This document shows positions 37,303-49,480 of a stretch of 64,000 bases of DNA, piece by piece. This DNA is from Quillaja saponaria (taxonomy: Eukaryota > Streptophyta > Magnoliopsida > Fabales > Quillajaceae). The stretch covers positions 10,945,532-11,009,531 of the forward strand of contig CM055617.1 in assembly GCA_029379385.1 (NCBI GenBank), read 5' to 3'. The notes under the pieces were generated by a model. It saw only the letters and a program-made list of their open reading frames with translations. It made no database searches and was not told the origin of the DNA. A program made the translations under genes and the position numbers. Positions within the stretch are counted from its first letter, which is position 1, and each line of letters opens with the position of its first letter.

Positions 37303-39671
37303 TTAATGGAGGAGTGGGACTACAGGGATGGAAGAAGAAGAAGAAGAGTCTGTAAAGGGTTTAAAAACAGAGGAAGCACAAAGCACATACAATGGAACAG
37401 TACTGTCCCATTTAATGTAACTATGTAAGGCATGAGATCACAAAATTATTTAATAGTACCTAGTACCATGTTGTTGACTTCCACTCTTTTTGTTTCACAA
37501 ATTCAATCTACAAAGATTTTTACAAAAATAATTGTGCACATAACATATATTTTTTACCTAATTAAGGAAAAATGGGACAGCCCACCATTGATATTTGATC
37601 CAACTAGAATAAGCTGCCTCATTGAAACTGGTTGGCAACATATAATATAACATATCACCATTTCTGTTTTTTCTTATTTCAATTTTTTCATTGAGAATTT
37701 TTTCCTAATCGAGTCATTTATGATTTTTAATTTAGTTAAAATTATTAAATCTGAAGAAAGCATGGTAGAATTAACTGAGTTTAAAAGTACCTAAAGAAAT
37801 TTGATGACCCTAAAAAAACTTTACAATCCACCCAAGTTACAAATTAATGAGGAAAAAGTTTAGGTTTTAAAAAGAATAGTTTGGTGTACATGAAAAGGTA
37901 TATAGAGTATTTATGTTTTGATTTAGTGTATACACAAATGTGTATATATAGTATTTTTTTTTTTAAATGTCTAATTGATTTAAGTATCTTAACACACATT
38001 ACATGCATCAAAATGTTAATTCGAAAGTACTTGATAGTTAATGCTTGTAGCTTATATAATTATGATTAAACCAGTTTATATACATTCAATGTAAGACTCA
38101 ATATACATCAATCCCATACAACAAATTACAGACTTGAGTGTCACATGCCACAAGCTAGTTTCCAATAAATCATAACAACAAAGAAAATGTTAAACTAATT
38201 AACAAACTGTGACTGTAAATTTTGAGTTCCGATTTTGACAAAGAATCTAGTTGGGACAATGCTTTCAAGTGCACCATACTATAGACATAGAAGTTAATTA
38301 AATTAGTGGTCACCAATATTGACCCGGAGCTATATAACTTCAATTTTTTTTGGGTACATTTGCATTACACCACGACTTCTTGCCAAACATTTAATTTTGT
38401 AGTCAATGTTTCAAAGGGTAATTTGTTAATATAGGGACAAAAATAAGAATCCCATATTGCTGATAAAAAATAATTAAGCAAAAATACTTCTGAAACAGAT
38501 ATTTGGGACCTGCAATGAACGTTTCGTTGGGACAAAGTGCAGCGTTTGAACCATAAAACTTCCATTCCCAATTTTAATTTTTTTTTATCTCACAATTTCA
38601 TCAATTTGCTAAATTATTTAATAATTGTATTACTAATTACTTTTTCAATAATTATATTGCTAATTTAATAAAAATTGTATAATTTATATTTTGCATGACA
38701 TTTTAATAATTTATATAGGAAAATAAAATAACATTTCAAACCATGGTTTGTCAACTATAATTTTTAAGATCATTGAAATAGTATCGAAAAATCGTGTAAC
38801 TATAGTTTACAACTAAAAACTAAACCGAACTCGCTCTATATTGAGGATTGGAGCTCCATTCACCCATAACTTGTAGGAGTAAATTATATTATAAGGAGTT
38901 TGTTGCCCTAAGGACTTTGGTTACGAATTAATTATGCTATCGGAAATCTATCCAAATTACAATTCTCAATAAGAATTTAATATAATTAACTTATCATTGT
39001 AATTAATGAGAAAAAAATAATTAATTATTACTTAATATTTTCTATTGATAGACAAAATCATCCCTAAGAACAATAAAATTTTAATTTAGGGTTAAAGTTA
39101 GGGTTAGGTGATTATGTGTATTAGCTGACATAAATATGAGTTTCCCATGAGAATTTGATTTATGATGGTTACTGCGACTCATAGCTAGAAAGGGCCACTA
39201 ATTTGTTCCCTTTTTGCAAGACTTTGAGGTGGCTGACATGACAATTGGTGAGAAATTCTGGCCCAAACCCACTCATTTTGGTGTTTCTCTCAAATTGTGA
39301 AGCTTCCTGCAAGTTTTGTTCTCTTATTTTAGGTGTACTATAGGCATATAGTGCAACATGTGCTTCAAGGACACAAGAAGAAAAGACTGCTAGCTAGCTT
39401 GTTTTATTTCTATTTTATAGTCAAAAATATTTTTTGACTCTTCCACTTCCCTATTTCAACAAATTTTCAAAGTCATTGAAGAAAGAAAACCTTTCTATGT
39501 GCACCTCAGTGTTTTTTGGCTGCCAATAGCCAACTCATGCCTAATCTTCATTGAAATTATTATTTTGACCCTTCGACATTTTCTTTAATTTTTATTGTGG
39601 TATGCGACCAGAAATAATGATGTTAAGGATTTCCATGACACCATAACTGGAAAAAAGAAAAAAATAATAAT
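37303..39671. other. AT-rich intergenic DNA without a recognised gene
   Basis: The start of this stretch should contain the ARM gene promoter. No frame resembles a known family and no clear transposon termini are visible. Poly-T/A tracts flank the tRNA gene at its right end; the run at 39655-39665 is T-rich on the minus strand and probably ends Pol III transcription of the tRNA. Confidence 0.4.
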
Positions 39672-39742
39672 TGCACCAGCCGGGAATCGAACCCGGGTCT
39701 GTACCGTGGCAGGGTACTATTCTACCACTAGACCACTGGTGC
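39672..39742 (-). tRNA. tRNA-Gly (GCC)
   Basis: The minus strand gives a 71-nt tRNA starting GCACCAGTGG and ending CCGGCTGGTGCA. The acceptor stem (GCACCAG with CTGGTGC) pairs fully. The D-arm has GTCTAGTGGTAGAAT (A box), the anticodon loop is CTGCCAC with anticodon GCC at 39710-39708 between GTACC and GGTAC, and the T-arm has GGGTTCGATTCC (B box). No intron is present. CCA is not encoded, as expected for a nuclear gene. A T-rich run just downstream fits a Pol III terminator, and a TATA-like ctttatacaag lies about 20-35 bp upstream on the minus strand. Confidence 0.97.
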
Positions 39743-40285
39743 TGAGTAATAAATCTTGTATAAAGATTGCTTAATTCTAATCAGTAATACCATTCATTCA
39801 TTCTGTTTCGCACGCCCTCTGAAATGGAAATAACAGGATTTGCTTTGTCCCTGCAACCATCTGGCTACTTCAGTTTTCAGAAAGCTCATCTGGATTTAAC
39901 TCAAGTATGGGATTTGAAAAATCCAATAAATAGACTAGTTTGCTAATGAATCTTACTGATAAGGATAAATTTGAAGGAAAATTTTGTACTTAAAGAGCAA
40001 TATGCCAATAACCACGATATTATTCTTAAGTAAAAAAAAACCTACCTTCAAATTCGTGGTCATCAGTAAGTTTCCCTTTCCTCAGCTGCCTACATTACTT
40101 AAAAAGAGATAAGTTCAATAGTTAAAATTTACTGAGCCAATGTTAACAAATGGGAAAGAAAAAGGAAAGATCTTTTCTTGCATAGAAGTTGTTATTCAAC
40201 AAGGAAAGAATATAAATTACAAATAAATTAGTATTGTGCAATTGACATGGTACAGTGAAAATGATCAAGCCATACTGACTAATTG
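39743..40285. other. Spacer between the tRNA gene and ATG7
   Basis: No gene recognised. The right part is probably the 3' UTR of ATG7. Confidence 0.4.
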
Positions 40286-43200
40286 TTAGATTTCAACACA
40301 ATCATCATCATCATCGCCTATCTCATTATCCCAGTCTAATGTGAACAATGTAGCTGATTTCATCAACTCTGTTAGTCCAGTGAGATCTTCTAGGTATGTA
40401 GGATGATTAATTGCTTGAAGTATAAATTCCATTCCTCTGTTACGGTATTCTGATACCACCTGAATGGTTTAAAGCAACGCGAATTTAAGCTTACGGTAGG
40501 AAAGCAATAGTGACAAATCGAGAATGCAAAAGGAAAATGTAGCATTAGAACAGACATTATCTACCATCCAAAACTTACCGTGTGACAACATGCCGTGCAG
40601 CTATTGGAGGAGTGGCCCACAAGGGTCATCTGAGAAAACTGAGAGAGGGAACCACGAATCTGATGGGGTAAAACTCCAAGAGGATGCTCGCCTACTTCCA
40701 GTAGTACTGGAGTCCACATCACCTTTTGCTAATATCCTGGAATTTGCATCAAGAATGTAATTGCAGGCTTGAAAAGTAAAAGATACAATGATACAACTAC
40801 TCAAAATCTATATAACGCTGGAAATCATGAAATAAATATTTATTGGCCCTACCCATGAGGGTGATGCAATATCGAAACTAATAGTTCAACTGCAAGGGCT
40901 GAAGCAATTGGAGCAAGCCCTGGACGAGTAACAGTGCATTGCTGGTCCAAAGTACGGTTAGAAGTTGACTGCAAAAAGGCATAAGATTTAGTACGATAAT
41001 CAATATAATGGCTCAATATCATGTACAATGCTATGAGAAAATTACATCAGTTGGTGCAACCACGTCGCTGCAGAAATAACAGCCCAATCTCTGCCTTCCA
41101 TTTCCATCATTTAAAGAGAACATTGCCCACATCATCAGACAAAGCATTTGCCGCTTCAGCTGCATGGCTAAAAGGACCAGCTCCATGTCGCATAACCAAG
41201 AAACTATCAAATCCTAGAGCTGCAGTTAAGGTGACCTGAAATAGATACAAATACATATGTGTACACATAATAATCAAGAGGTATCTGACCCAACTACTCT
41301 GGACAGAGGAACAAACCTGGAAGCCCAAAATATGAGATAAAACGGATGCAGAATAGACTTAGATAACCAATTATAAACAGATATGCCAACTATAATGTAT
41401 AAGATTAACCAACCTTGTTAGTATTGGCACAAAGAAGTGTAGGGAGCCACCGACTTTCCCTTGTATCAGTTAACAAGAAAACCATGTCATGAGAATCAAT
41501 TAAATCACGAAGGCGTCTGCAATCATCAAGCACACTCTCCTCTTCTTGCCTGGGTACTGGGTGCCCAGGCATTGGTATTGCCATAACAACACCTTCTGCT
41601 TCCTGAGAAGACCCACCAACAAGCATGCAGATTATGAGAAGATTAACAATGTTGTCAAGTAAAGCTGCATGCAAAGGTGTCTAAGGACTAAATCAGTTAC
41701 CACAGCTGGGAAAATCCTTTGGAGACTTTTAACTGCTGCTGTGGCTTTAAACTCACCACCATTAAGACAGTCATCCATTGTATAAAGGGACTGCCTCAAG
41801 GGATTAGACATAGCCACCCTCCCGTTATCCAGTAGAGTAATTTTTCGGACACCCCATGCCTGCAATATGCATAATCTTTATCAACCTGGAATATACAATC
41901 AATAATGAGATAAAAAATTTCACTTCACTCACCATAAGCATGCGAGCAACCTGGCATCCAAGTGTACCTGCTCCAAGGAGAAGACACTTGGTAGAAGATA
42001 AGATGCTTAAGTTTAGAGATGGCAAAGCACGCCATCTCATTAGTTTTAAATTCAAATCTGCAGCAGATATGGCCAACCTGTGAAAACATATTTCAAAATG
42101 GTAAGTTAAACAACATAATGAAACTATCATATATATGCAACATGCCTGGAGGTACCATACCTAGTTGGATCCATGGACTGAGCAAGGCTAATACACCTGG
42201 GTACTTTTCTCCCCTTGTTAAGTTCCCATCCAACTGCATTAGGCACACATTCAGAATCTCTCCACCCTGAAAAGGTACGTTATCAAATTAAGACAAGCCA
42301 AGACACACACCAGGTTTAATAAGCCACAACAGATTAATAATGAACCACTAACAGAATTGTTGTCCAATTTATGTTGCTCTACCTTGTGGAACTGTAATTA
42401 AGGCTTCACCAATGAGGGACAATCCCATATCCGCAAAACCACGGTTCTCTCTGTAGCATAAAAATTTAACTCTCTTGAGATTCCACCTTGAAAAAATAAG
42501 TGCTAAGAAGTTGCGGAGAGGCCAACCAGGATTATTGGGAAGATGACACGGGTCATAAAAACCAAAGAGCAACTGCCAATAACATATACAGTAGCTTTCA
42601 GAAAAAAGATGTGCTATTTCATAAAAACCAAAGAGAAACTGCCAGTAACATATATTACACTTAGAAACATAATAAGAAAAAAAAAAAAAAAAAACAGCAC
42701 TGTATATAAACTCAGTTTTGTTTAGTTTTTGGATAATTTGAGTTAGGAGAAACCTTGTCGGCATCACTTTGGCAGGCTTCCCAGTCCTTCAGATGCTTAA
42801 CAGTAGCATGAGAGTTTGGAGCTACACTGACCAAAAAGAACGGAACATCTGCCAGAGACTTGTATCATTAGGTTTATATAGTCCAGCTTAAATAAGACAA
42901 AGAATCAAATATCAGAATAGAAAAATTGAGAATACAGATAGAAGCTGAAACAGAGAAAGATTTATCTCCGTGCTGCTGATATTCATTTTTAAAAGAGGAG
43001 AAGGATAATAAATTAGCATAGGAATTTGATAATACAGACAGAAGCTGCAAAAATGCAATGTCTTTACCTGCTGTTGAGCTTGAGCTACGCCACTCATTAC
43101 AAGCTGCTGACACAGATTCTACCTACACGTGACAATAAATACTGTTGACATCAATATAAGCAATGGTAATCTAATTATCCACCATATCTCTATCAATAAT

Positions 43201-44495
43201 ATAGTCAAAGCACCTCTGCTGTACTTAACCACCATGAAGCTGGCTTTAAATCAACCAGAGCAGCTGGAGGATCAAGCATTAGAGCAGGGAATGCAAACCA
43301 GTAATGGAAACTCCATTTTTTCAGATCTGCAAATGAGATAACAAGGAACCTTGATAATACTGCACTATCCTCCACAGCTTTTCCCGTCTGAATGTCATCC
43401 CAGATCTAATTTGTACATGAAATTTGAACTTGTGTGAGATTTTCCATTAATAGAATAAATTATCTTTCCTGGGAACCGTATGTCTGTATATACCTTCTTT
43501 GCTTCTGCCTTCAACAAATTCAGCTTGTCAAGTGCATGGAAGCTTTCCACCGTATTAGTGTTATAAAGGGTGCCAGGGACAAAGCACCTGTTCCTGTTGC
43601 CATGGATTGATGCTGATATTGATGATTCCTCACTGGATTCAGAAGGAAGAGACTCTGAGGAAAGAGTTAAATGATTTGATACTTGAGAATGTGTGCAAGG
43701 TGCATAGAAACCTGCAATGACATCAGAGCATAGTAAGACTATATGATCCAAGTTATCTTAAGAACACAGGGTTAAAATAGCACGATTAGAATTATATAAG
43801 AAAATAGATAGATAACTAAATCTCATAGTTAACTTGACCCTCATTTGATTTTAATTGGAAACAATGTCTGGTGTTTAGATGAGTTTAAACCGGCTTCTAG
43901 CAAAAGGGTTCGAAATTTACTTGTAAGTTATAACTTCTTCTTAGTGATAAATAATTTCTATAAAATGAGTGCATCAAGACATGAATATCCCATAAAATTA
44001 ACAAGTACCCGACCAGTGTACCTGAAGTCACATTTACTTAAATAAAATACCGTCAAAAATTTTAAATCATGAACTATTCTCTCAGTTTTATTATAGCCAA
44101 AGAAAAACCAAACCAATGGATAACAACACTCTGCAATCTACATTGTTTGAGATTCCCTCTTAACTCCAAGACGTTTTTCAATTTTGTTTACAACAAAAAG
44201 TGTCAAAATTTTCATCCACTTTCTCATCAAGCAAACAAATTCCTCGTCAAGAAAAACAAATATTAAACAATAAATGAAACTTCACACTCTGGGTCACCAA
44301 AATATTAAGGAAATATCTAATATATACAAAAAAGGGTGAAGAAGAATAAGAAGGACCTGTAATGGGTATGGGAGAATCGTTGATGCCAAGCTTGTTGAGC
44401 TTCAAAGAAGACAATCTGTGCCAGAAACCTTCGTCTACCACGCTCTGAAACGATGCGAATTGCAGTACGGATCCCTTATTCTCTAGTCCTGCCAT
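40286..44495 (-). CDS. ATG7: Autophagy E1-like enzyme ATG7, 14 exons, two frame breaks
   Basis: Exons (minus): 44495-44357, 43711-43494, 43405-43214, 43122-43068, 42848-42754, 42572-42383, 42266-42161, 42077-41933, 41859-41701, 41602-41414, 41235-41046, 40968-40853, 40736-40579, 40459-40286. The pattern is ATG7 throughout: N-terminal ATG3-binding part ([34 protein letters not shown]), ATP-binding loop GAGTLGCQ (about 367-374), [12 protein letters not shown], catalytic Cys in [11 protein letters not shown] (about 570) and an acidic C-terminus. ATG7 activates ATG8 and ATG12 in the cytosol and passes them to ATG3 and ATG10. Exon 11 is 190 nt where 189 is needed, and exon 13 is 158 where 157 is needed. 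In both the family pattern resumes one frame on. Total length is 2126 nt, about 707 aa once the frame is kept. Read literally, the protein stops at 41107, about residue 538, before the catalytic Cys. Confidence 0.93.
40684..40700 (-). other. ATG7: ATG7 frame break 2 (exon 13)
   Basis: The frame reads [11 protein letters not shown] up to this point, and the expected [13 protein letters not shown] follows in the next frame. Exon length (158 nt) disagrees with the phase needed by the last exon by one base. The literal frame would meet TAG at 40603-40601. Confidence 0.85.
41110..41126 (-). other. ATG7: ATG7 frame break 1 (exon 11)
   Basis: Upstream of this point the frame reads [11 protein letters not shown]. 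Beyond it the expected [16 protein letters not shown] is found only in the next frame. The literal frame meets TGA at 41109-41107. The exon is 190 nt long between sound splice sites. Confidence 0.85.
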
Positions 44496-45722
44496 GGCTA
44501 TTCCCTTCTCTTATTTCTTCACGAGTCAAAATTTCAATATACGGGTTTAGCTGTAAGCTCGAGTATGAAATATATACCTTTTTTGGAAGACACCTCACTG
44601 GTTCGGTTGCGGGACTTCCTGTTCTGGCTCGCGGCTTGGCTTCTCTCCGGTTAGGTAATTTTCCGTTGTTACTAATTATGACTGAACTCAAACTCAATTC
44701 TTTCGTTTTTGTGTAGTTATTTATTTATTTATTTATTTATTTTAATTTTTTAATTTTTTAATTTTTAATTTTTAATTTTTATACTCAACTCATTGCATCT
44801 CTTACTTTGACTTAATGCATGAGTGTCTCATAAATATAAGTTGATTCTAAATTACAAAATGATAAAAGTTATTTGGTGTTGTATACATCCAATTCCATTG
44901 TTACTTATCAATTTTGTTGAATAATGTTAATGTTTGATCGTGAACGATAATTTATTATATTACGTCAGTAATGCTAATTCTATTATTTTGAATTTTGAAA
45001 TAGGATTTCTACTGAAAAATTTTAAAAATTTATATTGATGAAATTTTAGTAAGTATTTACTAACGAGGGTGACTACTGATTGTTTCAACTTTGATTTTAT
45101 TAATCTTATGTAATATGGATTTCATGAACTTCATTAGAGAAAAACTAATTGGCACCAAAACATGCTAGTCAACAGTTTGTATTAATGTATTCACATCATA
45201 CTCTGAAACATCTCACTTTCTCATTTTTCCTGAATTGAGTTAGTGCATTAATTCTGGGGTTCACCACTCCAATTTGGTGTGCCAACTACGATGTGTGCTG
45301 CGTCCTGCATCATGCAATGGCTAACCTCGTGCCTTAACTAATTTACTGCAACACACAAAATTCAAATGATTCCACAAGATGAGATCCCCTTACATTACAT
45401 GATACATATTGCAAATTTCCAAAGATAAATGCCTTACAAGATATTACATTGCGGAGCCATCGCAAATTTATTCCAAGACTTTTTACACATTATATATTTG
45501 CTAGACACATGTGGGACTTAATTACAACCATTCCTCGCAATTCATAAAGATTAAATCAACATGTGATATATGCTGCTGTTGCCACCTCCGCCGCAGCTTT
45601 CATCATCTACATAAGTGTGTGGAATCACTAATAACTGATGTAGGTAGCGGAGTCTTGATATTTCCCCCCTACTGGGTATAAACAAACAAAAAAGAAAACA
45701 CAAATATACCACATCGCCTGCA
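44496..45722. other. ATG7 promoter side and bHLH 3' side
   Basis: 44496-44700 is richer in G and C than its surroundings and is probably the ATG7 5' UTR and promoter. 44717-44780 holds a (tta/ttta)n low-complexity tract. From about 45350 to 45722 lies the probable 3' UTR of the bHLH gene. No other gene is seen. Confidence 0.45.
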
Positions 45723-48593
45723 TCAACATAAACAGGATGTATGGCTGCATGAGCATGAAGTTGAAGTGTCAAATAAGCAAATTCTTCGCCTTTTGCCAGG
45801 AAGTGATGTTCTCGGTGAATATTCTAGTGAGGCAGAAGTCTTTTCCAGTACATTACTAAGGGCCTGGTGTACTGTACCTACGAGACGTTGGCATTTCTCA
45901 AGACAGACATTGCACCCTTTGCAGCAAGTGAAAACAAAAGCACTCTTGACCCTGCCTTCCAAAGTTGATATTTCTGCCTTGAGTATCTCTACTTGAAGTG
46001 CATCAAGAGCTTGTCTTAGTTCAGAAAGAAGCTCAGGCCGGTAATCACAGCAGACAGATGCCTTGTAAGATGGTCTTCCATCTCCTCCTTCATCATATGG
46101 TTCAACTTTCACTTCATCGACATCCATTGGAATGAGAAAACCCTTGCTTTCTTCCACTGCAGTTTTCTTCAGTTCTTTTACTTCACGAATTACTTCAGCA
46201 AGTAACGCAGCTTTATCCATCTAATTCAGCAATTAAACCACCAGATCATAGTCAAAACAATCGCCGTTATCAGTACTCTTTTTCCCTTTTTCCTGCTTTC
46301 TTTAAAGTATAATGAAATAAACTACTTCAAATCATCATGTCTTTGAAAGATACTGTAGATATTATCCAGATAAGTTACATTGGTGTTCATGCAAGCAGCA
46401 TAGAGGTATGAATATGATATGTTTATAACTAGACACCAACCATCACAGGGGGCTCTAGATGAGGGATCTTATTCCCAGGCCAAGATAAAAAATGGAGGAA
46501 TCTTATTAGGCCACAGAAAAAGGAAAAGATAAAAGAAGTTAATAGCATATAATCAACAATCAGCTGTAGTCAATACTGCATACTTGAGTTCCTATGAAAA
46601 TGTTACTTAAAAAGTCGCAATGTTGACTCCTACATAATACAACTACAACTTTCAGCACAATGAGTGAAATCAATTGAATAACTCATGACTTATGAGAGCA
46701 CAAAGACCCAACCGTCAATTCAAGATGATGAAATCTTTGATATGCTTGCTTATTATTCAATCTACCAGCGTTGAAACCTTTGATGAAATTCTGTTAATCT
46801 ATTGTGGTCATATGACACTTGAAATCTGTACATATATAATAATACATAATTACCGGCTAGCCAACAAACAAGATACACCTGTAAAACCCATGCATTATCC
46901 AAGACAGACTCTGATAACAACCATAACAACAGCTGGCTCAATGTCCTACGTCGTCAGCACTATTTATCTCCAAGATATATGGTCCACATAGAGGGCGAGC
47001 CTTGGACACAACAGTAAGTTGTTCCTTTGGTGACCTGTAGGTCACGGGTTCGAGGCGTGGAAACAGCCTCTTTGCAGAAATGTAAGGGAAAGGCTGCGTA
47101 CATGTGCGCCCACCCTCTCCCTACCCCCGCAATAGCCGGGAAATACTTTGTGCACCGGGTGAGCCCTTTTATATATGGTCCACATCATTTGTAAGTTCTC
47201 ATGCTAAATATTGATTTTCATTGAAAACGTATATAATCAATATATTTGTTGTTAAACAACCATAGAGCATCAAACTAAAAAGACGTTTTTAACTTCATGA
47301 AACAGTATTTAAGGCTTTCAGTTCTATATGGTTCTGAATTTATCAGGACAAGGAATATCACTTGTAGTTTTATACTATAAGGATCACGGTTTCAAGAAAA
47401 TCAGCTACTTCTTTTATCATTCCGGTGGTAATACATCTTTTGCCATTTCACTCCAAATAGAACAAGATGAACATTCAGCAAGTCGGGACAGCTAACTCAT
47501 CTATCACACAGAACTGACATTGCTTGTCAAGGACCTCAAGAATTCAACTATCACGTGAAAAGAAGTAATCACTTCAAAAAAATCTTGCCAAATCAATTAG
47601 TAACTTGAAGGTCTATATCTTGGTATCACAGAAGATGCTAAAGTCATCACACATGTTATCTTCATGAATATATAAGTTTTTTTTGTAAAGAGTGTTTTTA
47701 CAAAAAACAGTACATGGGCTCATTTTAAACAACACGTGATATAGCATAACAATTTCAAAAACCAGATTCTCTACAATAGTCAATCCAACCACATACCCAG
47801 CCTCTCCAAGTAATATCAATGACACAAAACTAATACATACTATTATCTATGCGATCATAAGTTACCATAACATTTTAAAATGTCAACTGGCTGTGGAAGA
47901 AGCAAAAGATTTCTACTTTCTTGCTACAATTGCTTTGAAGGAATGGATTAGACACCTATAATAGAAAAGCAATTCAACGGAACCAAACTTAGTAACATAC
48001 ATATTTGTATGCAAGAACTTATTAGATTGGGAAAACAACAAAACTTTCTCCACCTATGTTATTTCAATAGATACATTTGACTCATAATTTTTCTTTAGGA
48101 CAGATTCCAATGAAGTAGAAACTCTGGAAGTGTATGCAAAAACCAATTAGTAATGACCAACAAAGAAGGAGTAGCAAATAATAAAAGACTTCCAGAACTG
48201 AACAGCTGATATATATCGATTAGCAATCTACTATTTGGCAAATAAGTACTCACTTCTATATCTATAGTAGGAAATACAGACCTTATCAGTGCAGGGAACA
48301 AGACCTCGAAGAGTAGTAAGATGACCATTTATCCTCTCTCTTCTCCTCCTCTCGGCGTCACTGTGGTTCTTCAAAGACGCTAAAGCTTTTGCCTCCGATG
48401 CCCCTTTCGTTCCTACCCTTCCCGGGGCCTTCACTAGCTCCCCCTTCTCACTATCCAGGACCAGCGACTGCGGGGAAGCCGATCCACCTCGCGAAACCCC
48501 ATTAAAACCATCTGGGTACTGCGAAAACGTGCCGAACAGCCTCGAAATATCAGACCCAGATGAAGAATTCGAGTTATAAGAATAAGACGCCAT
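45723..48593 (-). CDS. bHLH transcription factor, bHLH30/32/106/107-like
   Basis: Two exons on the minus strand: 48593-48282 (104 codons) and 46220-45723, in phase 0 and joining ..VPCTDK-MDKAALLAEV.. for 269 aa. The basic region reads NHSDAERRRRERIN (76-89). H77, E81 and R85 are the residues that contact E-box/G-box DNA, so it should bind as a dimer. Helix 1 ends exon 1; the loop and helix 2 open exon 2 (LLAEVIREVKELKK). A C-terminal region from about 155 (YKASVCCDYRPELL, then ALDALQVEILKAEIST) resembles the ACT-like dimerisation fold of this subgroup, and the tail has the RRRICLFDTS motif seen in it. It acts in the nucleus. The 2.06-kb intron carries a SINE in antisense orientation. Target genes cannot be inferred. 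Confidence 0.9.
46975..46989. repeat. SINE target site duplication, left
   Basis: atatatggtccacat, identical to 47171-47185. Confidence 0.9.
46990..47170 (+). mobile_element. Au-like SINE with 15-bp target site duplication
   Basis: The body starts agagggcgagccttgg, has a tRNA-like A-box region (acacaacagtaag), a B box ggttcgaggc (47047-47056), the ggaaacagcctctt-gcagaaatg core, and ends gtgcaccggg..gccctttt. This matches my memory of the Au SINE family of flowering plants. It is flanked by perfect 15-bp repeats, atatatggtccacat, at 46975-46989 and 47171-47185. The intact duplication suggests a fairly young insertion. It sits in the intron of the bHLH gene, opposite to transcription. Confidence 0.9.
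47171..47185. repeat. SINE target site duplication, right
   Basis: atatatggtccacat, identical to 46975-46989. Confidence 0.9.
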
Positions 48594-49480
48594 TAATTTG
48601 AAGCTTCCAATCTAATCTAGGGACCAAAAATTGTAAACACTGGACCAGGTGGACGAGTGGTGGGGGCGAACCAGAAAGAGAGCTTGTGAAGAGGGAAGCT
48701 TTGGGATCCTGCGTTGTTGCTTGGTTTGTTAATAGTACTGGTGCTTGTTGCTGGTTCGATCATAGCTTCCATTACGCAAGAGGACAAGGGAAGTGATTTG
48801 AAGGAAGGAGATCAGTGAGAAAACATACACATTTTCATCTTGATGGTCTTGACCTCCAGCATTTCGAGGTGGGAAAAAGGTGAGATTTTTGGGAAGTGAG
48901 AGCGCAGGGGAGAGTTCGAAGAATGTGAAACTAGTCTGGGATTTCGATTATGGCAGAAGAGAAACCACCGAAAAGTGAAAACCTCAAAAATAGTGTGAGG
49001 TTTTAAATGCAAAAGTCAGATAGCCCTAGTGTCAGAGAAGGCAGATAGTGATCCAAATGTTTGACAGTAGCTGATATAGATGAGGAACAGTCTCCCACTT
49101 GCATATATATATATATATATATATATTTTATAGCTCTCAATTTCACCATCTAATCTAATTCTAATTTTATATTCTAAGCCCTACAAAAGAATGAAGAAAA
49201 AGAAGTTATTCAAATGTGCCTTTGATAGCGAGTATGATAATGAGACCATATGATATCTCTTAAGTTTGATGTTGTCTAAAATATATTATTGGAGTAACTT
49301 GCTTCATAAATTATTTTAAAAAATATTTAGTGATCAAGAAAGTATTTAATAAGCAGATGAAAGTATTTTGATTCTTAGTTATAAAAATAATATATAAAAT
49401 TGTAATAGTTATTGAAAGATAAAATTTTCGAAACATAATAAAATTTTGGGTGATGGAGTTTGAATACAGGCTTAAATGGA
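48594..49480. other. Promoter side of the bHLH gene
   Basis: The first 400 bp probably contain the 5' UTR and promoter of the bHLH gene. A (TA)n microsatellite lies at about 49103-49126. No gene recognised. Confidence 0.4.

Noticed and set aside
45766..45996. Plus-strand frame opposite the bHLH second exon
   Set aside because: Antisense shadow of a conserved coding exon.
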